The notes under the pieces are model-generated. The model searched no databases and had not been told where the DNA came from. It was given only the letters and a program-made list of their open reading frames with translations. Position numbers and translations under genes: made by a program. A stretch of 64,000 bases of DNA, from the NCBI GenBank assembly GCA_013365365.1, contig JABVXU010000020.1, positions 310,001 through 374,000 on the forward strand. Reading direction: 5' to 3'. This document shows, one piece after another, positions 26,801 through 40,600 of the stretch; the first letter of the stretch is position 1, and the number at the start of each line of letters is the position of its first letter. The stretch comes from Cruorifilaria tuberocauda. Lineage: Eukaryota > Nematoda > Chromadorea > Rhabditida > Onchocercidae.

Positions 26801-29030
26801 TAATGGCATAATCCATACTTTTTTGTTTATCAGTGCCATTTTAGTGTTAATTTATACCGTTTCAACGAAAAATTTTTTTTCTAATCTGTTCTTTTTTTCA
26901 TTTTTTTTCTCACTTTTCATTGAATGTTTACTTTTCTTTCCATCCGATCACTAAACTCTTTTTCCATTCCTCTCATCGAATTTGGTCTATTCTTTTGAAA
27001 ACAAAACTAAATCAATTAATTCTCCAATATCGATCTTACAGTTTTTCGTTTTTCTCTTACACAATTCGGGAAAAATTTAATTTAAACTTTTTTCAATTCA
27101 AATGAACGAACATTTGTTACGATTTTAAAATTTCAAAATAACACATGCAAGAATTGAGTGTTAAAATTTTGTGCATACTAAAATTTGACAAGAATAATCA
27201 ACCGTCGATTATTCTCCTGCAGTTTATTACAATACTGACAATACTGATACTTTCATTGTTACTCTCGTCGATGTTTTACTTTACTTCTCGAGATTTAGCA
27301 GAAAAGTATTTGTTGGTTTTCAAAGTCATTTAGCTGGAATTGTTTGCATTGAAATGATGGGATTTTTTCGGTGAAAATTTAAATACAGTATTTCGGGTTT
27401 TAACGCACAGATCAGGTAAACAAACGGATTTTAGTGATTTTGTTGAAAGAAACTGAAAAAGGTGATTGGACGGAAATGAAGAGGAATAGTGGAATAGAGG
27501 ACAGCTGGAGCATCTCGATGGCAGTTGTAAAATTCATTGAATTTCAATGAATGAATCCGTTTTATAATACAGATGAATGCCTTCAATCCATCCCCATTCT
27601 TTCTGGAGTTTCATTAATTATGAATTTTAGTAATGACATCTCCCTTTCTCTTCCCCTTCTTTGTTTACTTATATATACAAATATTTACATGATATAAACT
27701 TTGTCTATGATGTTGGATAATTTGACTTTAGAAATTAGAGATTGGTCGAATATTGAAAAGATGAGCTTAGCGAAAGTTTTAGCTAAAAAATGCACATCCA
27801 TTCTTAATACTGTTTTATTTGTTTATGATACTGTTTACTTAAGCAGTCAACGATTTTGTCTATCGTTTAATTGAAAATTGTTAAAAGATTTAAAGTCACA
27901 TTCTATATCATACTGCAATGCATAATTCAGGCGATATCCTTTTTTGAAATATACTTTATAGGAAGCATATCACATTAAATATTCATAAAAAGATAATTAA
28001 AAAAGCAGTAAATCAATATCCATTAATAATATTGAATTTACTCATTGAAATTGACAAGAGAATAAAATAGTCAAATAGTCTGAGAAAGATTATTTTTGGC
28101 AATGCTATAGCAATTTAAATGTTTCATTGATTTTCCTCTCATTTACTTAGAAGAATTTTAAGCTAATTTTAATAATAATTTTTAGATTGCTCTTATTTTC
28201 TTCCTAATATTTAATATTAATATATTTGTATTGCAGTAAAAAATAACTGGCAGTATTTCTTTTCTTTGGACAAAATTTATTATTAAAAATTTTGTTTCTG
28301 TGAAATAATATTAATAATTGCTAAAGTATAAAAATTTATTTCGTTTTTGCAATTTTTGTTTTTTGAATCATAATTGTTACAACAATCGATATTCGATCAA
28401 TACTTTCAGTACCTTCAATAATGTGATCATTTATTTTCCATCAATAGAAAGAAGAAACTTATGTTTTTAACGAATTCTTCAGCTAAACACTCTTAAAAAT
28501 GCTAATGAATATGGATAGTTCAAGCTTAATTACATTTAAGCTATTTCTATCCAATCTTTGTTGCATTTTACATTTGAAAATTCCTAAAGCTTATTTGCAT
28601 GTTACGTTTAATATGCCATATGTGATTTTCAACAAAAAAGGAACAATTATGATAATTAATCAGTCATTCCGTTCCTGCTCACATATCACTAATCTGATGA
28701 TTCATTCCCAGTCTCTATCTGTCTCCACTGTGACATCGATTAAAGCTTTAAATCAACTGACTTAGCTAAGCTTAGAGATCTATTCGAAACACTTCAAATG
28801 GTTCCTATCGAATAGTTAGAAAATCCCTAAAGAACTAATTCGTCCAGTTTTCTTTGATATTACCGAACTTAATAAATTACAGGATAGAAAAGTATCTATG
28901 AGAAGACCTGATTTTTTCTAAATGTCTCATACAATTTATCTTTCTGTAATGTTTATATAATATTCCCGAAAAAAATTTAACAATCACTGATTAATACAGG
29001 AAAATTTGATGAAAATTGAAGTACTTTCAG
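17807..29030. other. Gene-poor stretch, possibly upstream or intronic DNA of mig-10
   Basis: About 11 kb of AT-rich DNA. Open frames here are short, biased to Phe/Leu/Ile/Ser as expected for T-rich non-coding DNA, and lack matched splice borders. The best island is 17999-18168, after a TTTGCAG acceptor and with two overlapping open frames, one ending AGFYVS; it could be a further exon of the preceding ORF, but neither frame is recognisable. Simple repeats occur at 20959-20976 (ATCC), 24761-24775 (TTG) and 25415-25475 (CT-rich). Confidence 0.45.
25415..25475. repeat. CT-rich simple repeat
   Basis: About 60 bases of almost pure C and T, mainly CT dinucleotides. Intergenic; no sign of a nearby 3' splice site used by a gene. 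A short palindrome (arms 25574-25584 and 25596-25606) lies 100 bases further on. Confidence 0.8.
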
Positions 29031-29242
29031 CATTCAACTACTTTCATCGTTGTTGAATTCCGAACCACGTTATTATTCGGCTGGACATTGCAATCCGTCA
29101 TTACCGGTGAGCAGTGATAACTTGAACTGGTGTAGTAGTCTGGAATTTCAAAACTTGTCTAGATTGGAATTATTATTTGGATCACATTCATCATCTCAAC
29201 TATCACCTCCACTTGAAGAAGACTGTCCACAATTGATCGTCG
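29031..29242 (+). CDS. mig-10: Probable upstream coding exon of a long mig-10 isoform
   Basis: Strong acceptor (GTACTTTCAG) and strong donor (GTCG/GTGAGC). The reading frame starts in phase (two bases needed from an earlier exon) and ends in phase 1, exactly what the mig-10 exon at 38760 needs. It encodes about 70 residues of non-repetitive, Ser/Leu-rich sequence, for example SSDNLNWCSSLEFQNLSRLE and SSSQLSPPLEEDCPQLIV. It has no in-frame ATG, so it is an internal exon whose own upstream partner is not settled. A second possible donor at 29272 (ACG/GTTAGC) would end in phase 0 and could join the exon at 37294 instead. Assignment to mig-10 rests on strand, phase and the lack of another gene nearby; I cannot confirm it by homology. 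Confidence 0.5.
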
Positions 29243-32200
29243 GTGAGCACTCAGGCGATAACACTCCAACGGTTAGCTTTATCCTATCTGTTTTTCAATT
29301 GCGTATGGACGGCTTATTTAAAAATGAAATCATTTCAAAAATTCGCGTAAAAATTTGGGAAAATATCTATTAAATGGATAAGATACAATTTTCGGGAAGT
29401 AATAAATATTTTTTCATTTACCGGAAAAGATAGCTTTTTTGTAAATTTTGTTTTTTCCGCCTTATCACTTCTTGTATGGCGCAGCTGTCTCCATCTGCCG
29501 CCACTTTCTCACTTCAGATTACTTCCTTAGGCCTTTTGTACATCATTCCAACTCATTATGGACTTTCTTTTTCCCTTTCATTTGCTGAATTTTTACGTTT
29601 ATTTTACTGCAGCTGCGCTTATTCCCTTCTCTCATCTTTTTTTGAAGGAAGAATTTCAGATTTGTACTGCCTTTTGTACTTCGGCTTTTTCATTCCTTTT
29701 TGGATATTTCACAAATTTCCCAATCAAAAATTCAAATCAATCTATATGTCAATATCAGGAGACTTTTTCAAGTGTAAACAAAATCGATTGATTTACTCAA
29801 AATTTTGGATTTTATTAAACTGTCAAACTTTTTTCAAAATTAACATTCTTATTGGTTGATTATTAGAAGTTTAAAGTTATTTTGTTGTTGAAATTTCTTT
29901 TTGAAATTTAAAATGATCTTTAAACATAATTTAGCTTCTTTCAATGGTACGAATTTACTTCACATCAGTAAATTTACTGCGGCTTAGTTTGCTTTGTTTA
30001 CTTCCTGTTTATTTTACTTTACTTCCATTCACATGCCCATATTTACTCCATGTCCTTTATTCTCTTTACTTCCTTCTTAAACTTCAATTCAAATTAATCG
30101 CAATTTTGCGAATCTATGCGAGATTTGTTGAAGGCATTGTAATGCGTATTCAACAAAAAACGCCAAAATTAATATTTGGTGGTAAGAAAGAAGTTATGTT
30201 AAAATATATTTAGGATACTTCATTTAAAAAGAATTTTTCTCAAGAAGTAATGAGACAAATCTAATCCCAATGGAATGTTAACGGATTCAAAAAATTTTTA
30301 AGTTCAATTGAGAATTCACTTATCTTTGTTTTTTTCATGTTTTTTAAATGATTTTTTCCTGATCTTAGCTTAGCGGTCAATCAAAGCGTTACTTTACAAG
30401 TTCCATACAAACTTTCCCATCCTTTTCCTATAGAAAGCAACTTTTTCAGAAAATTCAGATCCATCTATTTTCGATTTATTTATGCTGTTAATGCATTAAG
30501 ACATATCTTTTATCTGTTCCTTCTGCACCTAATTAATTTAATTCAAAATTACTTTTTTTCCTCACTTTTCCATATTTAAAAGCCTTTGCAGAATAATAAT
30601 TGATGAGAATTAGATTGTTATGAAACTGATAATTTATTAAAAAATATAGGAGTACCCGAATTTTCCAACTTTTAGAAGATTGGAACAATTTTCCCGATTA
30701 ATTCAGTCTGTTTTGTTTATATTAAGCCTGAAAGGTTTCATCGCAAGAGACTTTGCTTGTGTCTATTAAGCCTAACTTTCTTCCTTTCCTTCCTATAATA
30801 GTTGAATAGCTGAAATTTCGGCAGATTGTCATGAAGCTTTAATCACTTTCATCTTTACTAGCAAGCCACTGGGTTATTATATTATTGTCACGAATGCTCA
30901 AATTTACAGATACCGCCGTATACTTAATTAATTAGCAAAGAATAGTAATAAAAGGTTTGTTGAAGAAGCGCTGTATTCCCTTAAATTAACCTAAAAAGGT
31001 TGGAGCATATGGGAAATATATCATGCTTTTTAGATTGTCATAGCTTAATTTGCTTAATAATTGAGTGGAATGAAGTCTATTGATGCTCAATCAATATCAA
31101 TCAATTGCGACTTTTTTCTCATGTTTACACATAAATGAATATTAATTACTTTTACTTCTTAATAGATTAACAAAGCCTTAAATTGATTAATATGTACTTG
31201 ATAGTGAGTCAATCATACGAATAATTTATAAGTGATTCTTCTTCATGTAATTTTCAAGTTGAGTAAACTGGCTAATATAACTTAATGAGAAGTTACTATT
31301 ATACTAAGCTCTAATAACAGCGAGAGATAAGCCAAGTGATAAATGAGTAAATTATGAGAGATATGAGTGAACAGATGGGCCATTAAATTAATTTATAATT
31401 TTTTGGCATAAAAATAGAAAAATGAGGCAATTAAATAAAAAGAAAAATGAAGCTCAATGGAACATGAATTCTTGCATGAAATAAAAAAAAAACGATATTT
31501 AAATCTGACAATCAGTCTAATTTAACTTTGTCGGATATACGGATAAATGATTGTAATTAAGGTAGGATTAATAGCTACTTGAAAAAAGAAGTGAAATTAA
31601 GATAGTGAGAAGGGAATTTCTATGAAAGAAATTCTTGGAAAGGAATTGAAGAGTTGAAGGAAAAAAGAATCGTTTACACATCGGTGCGCATATGAAATGG
31701 GCGCATTAGGAACACTTAATTAAGCAGAGGAAAAGAAACTTCTTACAAGTGTTCCTTCGATGATTTTATTCATTTTTTAATGGAAACACCAACTTTTTTT
31801 GACCTCCATGAAATGCTTAGTATTAAATTGAGAAATTTAAATTTGAATTTGTGACATTTGAATTTCGTAAATGGTAAAGCAAAAAATTAATACAAAAACA
31901 TCTGTGTGTAAGGACAGATATCCCCACTTTCAATTCAATTTATTAAATTGGTAAGTGTTCATCTATCACTGAAGGCCTAAGAAAGAATTGTTGATTGGGG
32001 ATTGTAATTGTCGAAAAACTTTATGTTTTAACATTTGGAAATAAGCCGGAGCTCAGTTGTTTGAATAATTTAAACTAAGTTAAAAAAGAAACAGAGGAAT
32101 GATAATAAGTTTGCTTGAGTGGTCGAACTATTATCATTCTGATACCACAATGAATATTGATTAGATCAGGGTTCAATGAAGATTAACAGTTGTTATCAGT

Positions 32201-32488
32201 GATGTAGTGATTTTGGAATTTTTCAAAATTCTAATTTCATCACGGATTTTTATTTCTACCAAATGACAAATGGGTGTTAGTTTCCTTCAAAATTAATTGC
32301 AAGAAATTGTTGGTTAAAAATCCTTAGTTCTTAAAGTAAATTCTACGTAAATTTCTTTTAGAATTAAGTATATGACAATTAAATGATTGCAATAATCGAT
32401 TTTATCGATTTTAAAAACAGTGAAATAACTGTTTCTCCGGGAAATTATTGTTTTTTGAAGAAAAATTGTACAGCAATCGTAAAAGACG

Positions 32489-32513
32489 GAGAGAGAGAGA
32501 GAGAGAGAGAGAG
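32489..32513. repeat. (GA)n microsatellite
   Basis: Twelve and a half uninterrupted GA units. It lies in the non-coding stretch upstream of the main mig-10 exons. Confidence 0.95.
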
Positions 32514-33760
32514 GATTCCCATACTGTCAAGGTGACGAACCCAAAAATGGTCAGAGGCAGTTGTCAGTCTGAATAAATGTAAACAAATCATCCACAGAAA
32601 AAATGTTCCATTCTTTTGGCTTTGCACGATTTTTTAGCAAGAATTACAAATTTCAGAAATTCGAACAATTCATAAATTACTTGTATTTATAGTTGATTTG
32701 ACTGAAATGATAGAATGATCTGAATATATTAATTTCTACTAATTTATCCATTCACTTCATTATTTAATTCTTTTCATGATAGTATAAGCTAGCTTATAAT
32801 TCTATTTCACTTCTCGATTATTCGTCGAAGTTCAGTTTGCCTTCAATGCTGACATTTAGAAATTTCATCAGAAGTTTTCTTTTTAATTTCTTTCAAGTGA
32901 CAATGTTACCATTAATTGTTCATTCATCAATACCAAATGCAACGTCGTACTCTCAACTTTTAATAGAGCTCAAAACCGCCTGCGCAATTCATCAATCACT
33001 CAAATCGATCAGAACTGTTCATTCTTTCCTTTTATTTGTGTAATTTTTCTGAAATGTGCAAAAATTGCCGCATAGGAGTACTAATATCTAAATTGTTTGA
33101 ATGTAAAATGCTACGAAACAGATCTGTTTCACTATCACCAGAAAATAAATTGAAGGTATTTAATGATATGTATCCATCATCATTCTCCCTGAACACCATT
33201 GTTATCATTTTTCAGTTTTATAATTCAGTTATAATTTACGCTTACAGAATTTCATCAAAGAAGTTCAAGCATTATTCTATGATAAACCAGAAATTTGTGA
33301 GCATTTGATAATTCTAACATATCAGAAGCATTCTTTTATCCTTTATCCTTATTCTTCTTTTGATAAAATTCCTTGACATTTCTGAAGTTTCCTGCTATTC
33401 GTTCAATAAGCTAAAGATTAATGGAAATCATGATAATTAAATGTTGTAATTTTGTGGTTTACTGGGGCCTGCTTTCTGCACCATCACTTCAACTTGTGAT
33501 CTTCGGTAATCACCACATATCGTTGAGCGTTTTTTTACAATAAGTTATCAATTTATGAATAACTGGTGGGATTCTCTTCAGAGAATATCGCATCATTACG
33601 TCATTCAAATGCAGTATTATAAAATGTTGCTGAATTACATGCATCAGATATCGATGATTGGTTTCCATTAACCATGATAACACAACACTTCCCGAAACTG
33701 AAATCCACTTCCCTGTTCTCACTTTACCGAAGAAACATACAACATTCGACGTAGTCAAAA

Positions 33761-33813
33761 ACACACACAGACACACATACACACACACACAGACACACAT
33801 ACACATGCACACA
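33761..33813. repeat. (AC)n compound microsatellite
   Basis: AC repeats interrupted by AG, AT and GC steps. The opposite strand gives an artefactual open frame rich in Cys and Val. Confidence 0.93.
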
Positions 33814-34200
33814 GTGGAAGTCTTCATTTAAAGAAATTGCGGAAGCTTAATGAGAGGATAGATTTCAATATTGATAAGCATTATCAAATTGCATTTTATC
33901 GAAAATTCATTTCTCTTCTATCATTTTCAGTTCATTCATGTAGTGAATTATATTTATCTAAGAAAAGCAGGTAATTGATTTGAACTTCAGAACATCAATC
34001 AATACTCTTCCAAAAAAGAACTTCAAAATTAATGGAATAATAAAAACAAATGTCTCTACGGACGGAATGAATTACTTATCTGTTTCTTATCAAAATGTAA
34101 TAATTGTAGAACTAAAGGATGACAATCGCTAAGGATGAATGACAGATTTTTTTAGAAAGAAATGGAAGATTTTCAGGTAAAAATGCTATAAAACATTCAT

Positions 34201-34260
34201 CTTCTCTCCATCTCTCTCTTTCTCTCTCTCTCTCCCTCTCTCTCCTCCTCCTCCTCATCC
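34201..34260. repeat. (CT)n / (CTC)n pyrimidine tract
   Basis: About 60 bases almost wholly C and T, changing from CT dinucleotides to CTC triplets. No coding exon follows it, so it is unlikely to be just a polypyrimidine tract for splicing. Confidence 0.9.
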
Positions 34261-34430
34261 TTACCTTTTATATTACAATACGGTGACATGAAGTTAATCA
34301 CAGTAGGGAGATTTTAAATCGTATTATTTTTGTTATTGTATATATGCAGGTGTGTATGTGTTATATGGCATATAATTAAATCAGTGTTTAACGACCATTT
34401 CAGGGTGAGTGGAGAAATAAAGAATGAATG

Positions 34431-34449
34431 AGAGAGAGAGAGAGAGAGA
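34431..34449. repeat. (AG)n microsatellite
   Basis: Nine and a half AG units about 170 bases after the CT tract at 34201, so the two could pair as an imperfect inverted repeat in RNA. Confidence 0.92.
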
Positions 34450-37293
34450 AAAGCCAAAAATTGAATTTACTCTTTTCGTTCCATCATCAATTACTCTCGG
34501 CTTTTCATATCTGGTGTGAAAAGTAAAAAATAAAAATGAATGAGGAACGTCCTCTCTTGGCTTACAACATTTATAAGATTTAAGAATTTTTTTTAACTGA
34601 AGTGAAATGGGAAAGAAGTGCAGTTGTGTTCCTAAATTCTTGGGATTTAATGCATAGCTAATAGATTGTATTTTGAAAGAAACTATTTTAAACTGATAAT
34701 ACTCTGTGCCGCCTCTCTTTATTTAGCTTTAATTCACTTTTAAAATAATAACCAGACAATTTTTAAGATTTTTTTTCATCTTTATTTCAATTTTATTCCT
34801 TCTCAAACGAATTTCATTCTTTCTTTTTCTCAGACAAATCAAAATAATTAAAGTTTCTTAAGTTTGCTCTTCGACTTCCCACAACTTTTCCTTCGAAAAT
34901 GTGCACTGTTTTCTTTTCAAAAGACACATTTTTTAATTGATTGTGACTTTGAAAAATAGGAGCAAATTGTGAAATGAAAGATATCAGCATGAAATCAATC
35001 AGTTAGTTTTTACAAGTTCAACCTCACAGTCAATTTTCCACCTTCGATTGATCGACTTTTCCTTTAACACTAAATCACTGAAATAAGAGGTAAAATAAAA
35101 ATGAATGAACAACATGGATCGCTTAACTCAACAAATCATTCATTCTTTTTCACTATCCTTACTCTCACAGAAGAGGACAAAGCTTTCATTGGTGTCTTCA
35201 CTTCAATCTTCAACTGGAATGTTACGTGTGAAGTGAGCGTTGAAGCGCGAAATGATTAACTCTAAAAGACGACTCTTTCCTTTCTTTCCCACAATTATCT
35301 GATTTCCTTTTGAGTGATCATTCAGTTATGCTACTTCGTTGTGATGACACAAAGAAAATGGTAAGATTCATTTTGTGCTGCGAGTACTAGAATGTTCAAG
35401 TTCTTGTTGATGTGAACCTCAGGTGAACTTCCTTGACACTTTCGATAGCATCCATATCTCTCATGTTTTATTTTAATCAGCTATTAATTCCTCCACTGAG
35501 TAAATTAATTGAACAGCAATTCTGAATTCAACGGTTTAGTTTAATTAATTTAGTTTAACAATCGGCTGAACACTTTTTCTTCTGTTTAATTTCATTCTAA
35601 GATGAAATGCTTGAAGTATTTATTGCAAAAAGTTTAAATCGGACAGTTTAAAAATCTATAAATTCACGTAAAGTTTCAAATTCCTGCTTCCATTAATCCT
35701 TCGAATGCAATTAGCTCCTTATTTCATTGGTAACTTAGATAAAGTCAATTAAGACTTGATTCTAATTATCTCATGCTATTCGTAAATTTATCATTTTTGG
35801 ATGAAAATAATTCGTGATGAATTTATGGGAACTAGCTTTTCCAATAACTCCATCAAAATTTTATAGGATTTCATAAATTTCCTTTGTATTCCGGTAATTT
35901 AGATGGTATTTCTTCATCATAATGATTCATCTAGAAATGTTTCTTATAAGTCGTTGAAAAAATAAATTATGCTATAATGAATGATTACTGAAAGGTAAAA
36001 AAATTCAACTAATGGAAAAAAGAAAAAAATATAATGGCTATTCTTCATGCTGACTGAATTCCTAGTCAAAATGAGAAAAAAAGGTATGATAGTTTATTGA
36101 ACTGAAGATAGTGGGTAGTCCCTGAATTATAGAAAACGTTAAATGGACGTGGTGGCTTGTCTTCTTCGAGCTAATATTCATCTACAAATCGACATTTGTC
36201 ACCCTTTGATAGTAAGTAATTAGACACTGAGTCAGCTGTTACCTGTATGGTATGGTGAGAAGTAAACTTGAAGCATCTTATCGGCTATACTTTTTCAAGA
36301 ATAAGACAAGTGGATAGCAGGGGAAACTACTCACTGCTAATTGATTGCTTTCAAAAATTTTTGCTATAATACTCTTTTTGTATTGTTCTTTTTATCAAAC
36401 AGAAAAATGATTAATTTTAAATTAGTTAATGAGTGTAAGTATTGTTCTACCTGTTGACCTATTATTCTCGTAAAAAGAAGAAAAAACTCATAACAAACTA
36501 ATTTAGTTCCATATATTCTCTTTTCTTATCGAAAAAAGGTGAACCGGAGAAAGAGGTTCAACCAAGTTTAGCTTATACAGTTTATATATATATTTATAAA
36601 ATATGAAGTAAAGTTAAAATTACACTTAAAATGATATGATAACACAGCAAATAGAAGAGAGGGGAAAAGGAAGAGAAAAAATAGGACAGAATGGAATGGA
36701 AATAAGGAAAAAGCAAGAGAAGGTGAAATGAGAAAAGAATTCACAAATCAAAAGTCGAACTTCTTTCTATTGTCGTGCCTGTTTTTTTCAGGCATCTTAT
36801 CATATCTCTTCTATTTTGTGTAATAATTTAGAGAAAAATTCCTATCAAATCGTTTATAGTAAATGTTTTAAGATCATAAATAACTTTCTTAGACAAGTAA
36901 ATAAGTATAAGAAATCACCGCCAAATTTTGGAAACATCACAATGTCATTTAATTCAATCAACACGTTCTACCTGAAATTTTGAAAAGATGCAAGTTCAAT
37001 TAATAGATGAATTAAATGATTTGCGATCTACAATTGTAAATCATTTCATAAATCCAAAAATGCTGAATTAATTCATTTTGTTAATTTTGATTACTTACAG
37101 CATCGTTCACAATCATTATTTCTTCATGTTATAAATTATTAATTTGCTTTATCAAGCTTATCCAAATGTAGTTTTTCCTTTGGAAGGAGAAGTTATTTCA
37201 TTTTCCTAATTTCAAACGAAATTTCTATCTGCATTTCTTGATCATATTATCATGATCATAAATTAGTCGTAGAATTTTTTTTCTTTCTTGAAG

Positions 37294-37627
37294 ATGGAAA
37301 ATCCAGAATTTGGGAATATGAAGGAGTCAAAAGAGGAAATAGGTCAATTAGAAGAAAGAGGAAGAGGAAAAGGAGGAATGGTACCTCAAGCACAACAACC
37401 CCAGTGTTCCTTGCCAGAAGTACCACAACAGATCATCAGGTCATCATCACCATCGTCAATATCCTTCATTAAACCATCAATAACAACAGCAGCAGCAACT
37501 ACGACGATTCAGCAGCGATTAGCAGAAGGAGGAGGAGTTCGAGATGCGGTACGTGTACGTCAACGCCCTCATATACCACCGAAACCACAGATGGACACCG
37601 TCAGATACAGCATGGCGAATGTACAAG
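37294..37627 (+). other. mig-10: Alternative first coding exon of mig-10
   Basis: This exon encodes 111 residues, basic and Glu/Gln-rich, then Ser/Thr/Ala-rich, with a polar [13 protein letters not shown] segment near the end. It starts with ATG right after an acceptor-like TTTCTTTCTTGAAG, which suits a trans-splice site, and ends in phase 1. The exon at 29031-29242 also ends in phase 1, so the two are natural mutually exclusive 5' ends for the exon at 38760. Confidence 0.6.
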
Positions 37628-40600
37628 GTCAGTTTTTTCTTTTCTCTCTCTCCCTCTCCCTCTCTTCCTTTTTGTATATGAAGTATTACTAGTGAAAAGG
37701 AAGGAAGGGAAAGATGAATAACATGCAATGAGTAGCGATCTCCTGAATAGAATATTGTTTACTTGTTAATTAGAAATTACTGTTCTGTTTTCGCATTTCG
37801 ATCCTTTACTTCGCTTTCTTCAACAGTAATAATACTTTGAATGTGCAGAAGAATGAGAAGAGAAACGCTGAAATCAAACTCAAAAATATAACTAATATAT
37901 TAATGTAAATATTAATGGAAATACCTTTTTATAATATAATTCTTTAAAGTTAGTCATAATTAGTTGTTAGCAGAAGAAATTATGAATTCAATTCAACTTC
38001 CTATTTTGGGCATGAGTATCACGTCGAAATGATTTCATATTATTAATAGATTGTATGAGAATTAAGATGTTATGTTCCATAGTAACTTCTATACAAATCT
38101 CGTAATCAAGAATGATTCTTTGATTTTTCAATAATCTCAGAAAATTTGAGTTCATTCAGTTAAGAGCCATTCTCTTCACATTCATTCTAGTTTACACTTT
38201 ATTGACTCTTTGAAAATTTTTACAATTCACACTTTAAATTAGATCTCTTTTGGGATTTGTAATCAGTGGGTGTTTAATTCTTCAATTTCATCCTTAATTT
38301 TATCTTATTCCATCCAATTTTTTATTTTTATGAGATTGATAAAAACTGGAAATTAAAAAATTCGCATCTTTTACGTTAATATTTTGAAAATTTTGCTTTC
38401 CCTTCTTAATTCATTTTGAATGAGATAATCCTTGAATAGCTGAAGAAACTATTTGAGCTTCACAAAACTGATAATTTTACTTTTTGGAATGATCAACAGT
38501 GAACTATTGACCACAAAACTACATTTAATTTCATGATAGTATTAGGACGAACGAAAAAAGTTCAATGATCGGTACCGTAAGCAATTGAAAAGGTCAAGTA
38601 ATCATGATATTTAATCTGCTTGCCGCATTATTTTCAAAAAGATGCCTAGTGGCATACAAGTTTTTTAAATTTCTCTAATTAATGGCATTTTCTTGAAAAA
38701 TAACGATTTGCTAAATCTCAGATAAAATTCAAAGAAATGCGTCAGAAAAAAAATTCCAGAAAGTTGTGATTGGGAACTGGACACTCTGCTGGGTGAACTA
38801 TCGGCTCTCGAACAACAACTCACTATTGGTGGCGATCAGGCGCTTCTTGGCCTACCAACTCTTCCGACTTCTGATTCACGTGAAAGCAGTCTAAATCAAA
38901 GTAAAAGAAATAGTGTTCTTTCTGCTTCAGTTATGCAACAAAATGAACCAAAAAAGTTAGTATTGACTTGTTTTCCTTTGGACATTGATTTCTTTTTTCA
39001 TTTACCAAAGATGATCTCTAATTTAAAATGCAAATCCTATCATTCGATGAAAATTCTTAATTGAAAAAGAAATATTCAGTGAATTTCCTTTTCCTGTAAC
39101 TAACTATGAATTCTTTTCCATCTTTTTGATGATAAAATATTCTCTGGCTTTGAGATACCTCACGTGCTAACACCTGAGATTGAGAGATGCATTGGTTGTA
39201 ATACTGATAATGACGACTGAGCAAGAATCAGTAGCAGATGTTTTTTCCCTCTTTCTCTCTCCCTCTGTTGCGGAAGATAAAAGGAGTGACTGTCCAAGCA
39301 CTGATTCCTTACGCTTAGCTAAAATCTATTTATCCGTACACTTTACCCTTCTATCTCGATTCTTATTGATCAAACTTGTTACAAATTGGATTTAGAGCTT
39401 TTCTCTCTTGTAATTAAACCAGAAGGGACGTTCCCGATGATTGTCATTTTTTTGATTTCTAGATAGAACTTCGGGTTATATTAAATTATACTATTTCACG
39501 TAGATATCTTCCCGTCTTGTTATCAGTTTTGTCCAAAACAGTGAACCTTGTTAATTTTTCATCCCTCTTAACAATCTCCTGACTCATTAATTAAATCTAA
39601 TTATTCTTAATAGCCCTGACAATATATTGGAGCTTATGCGGTAAGGATTTAGTAGGATAAGTAAAGCTGAAAATTACTAATAATCCGTGCTAAGGGAAGA
39701 TTTCGAATAGTTCCTGTTTGCGCAGCTGCAATAATTTCAGCTTCTTAGACCCAATTAATAAATTACTATTTGTACTCTTTTCAATATTTTTTGATGAAAA
39801 GTATTGTTGTCCGTTAAAATCGAAATAAAAGAAAAAAAGATCAGTGAAATTACAATAGAAGAAAAATAATTGAAAAGAGATGAAGTGAGTATATAACCGA
39901 TTGTTAAATCTGCTAAATCGACATATAAACCTCATTCCGACAAATGAAGTGATTTCACAACAATAACGCTGTCGTGTTCCTTTTTGGTATTTAAATATGA
40001 AATTTAAAATTTTGAAAGATAAAATTTAACTGGACAATAAGAAATTCACTAAATACTGCTGCTGTATGTAAGAATATTTAAAGAAGTGTTATTAAAAATA
40101 TTTCTGGTTAAAATAGTAAACATTCTTGAACAGCAACAGTCATTTCTGATAGGTGCACCTTTGTCACCAAAGAATGAGGAACCTTCGAGACTTTCTATCT
40201 TTGATATGAATTACCCGTAAAGTCCTTTATCAATAACTTTAACCGACCATCTAATTTAACTTGTAAATCAATTCCAGTTTTTTTACTTTTGCAGGACTGC
40301 TCTTCAACCTCATGCGCAATCTCATTCGTACTCCTATCACGATAGTTTCGGACAGGGTTCAGGTACTGCTACGGCCAGTGCTACTGTAGTGTCGACAGAT
40401 TGTCCGAGCCCTGATCGTGATTCTGCTTTTGGTGATTCCTCCAGTACGGAGTCTCGAAATAACAATCGAAATTGTAGAAACTCAGCTATCTCATGTTCCG
40501 ATAGTTGTCGCGGCTCACTTAATACGCCAAGTCCAACTCAACAGGTCCAATTATTCACCTGTTTTTCTTTCCTTGAGTTGCTAATTTTTTTCATTTTCTT

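Larger units (their letters stand above)
29272..37293. other. Long non-coding stretch, probably mig-10 intron or promoter DNA
   Basis: About 8 kb of AT-rich DNA dense in simple repeats. One coding-like fragment, 33108-33155 (MLRNRSVSLSPENKLK, then a GTATTT donor), ends in phase 0 and could be an alternative first exon joined to 37294, but nothing else supports it. Otherwise I see only T-rich open frames and the repeats listed separately. Confidence 0.45.

Noticed and set aside
29476..30213. Several plus-strand open frames of 77-127 codons, hydrophobic
   Set aside because: Phe/Leu/Ser/Tyr-rich composition as expected from T-rich DNA, three overlapping frames open at once, no splice borders or conserved motif.
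33108..33155. Possible alternative first exon MLRNRSVSLSPENKLK
   Set aside because: Only 16 codons, and its phase-0 end fits only the exon at 37294; not enough support to call.
33510..33827. Minus-strand open frame of 105 codons rich in Cys/Val
   Set aside because: It is largely the translation of the AC microsatellite; the rest lacks family similarity and splice context.
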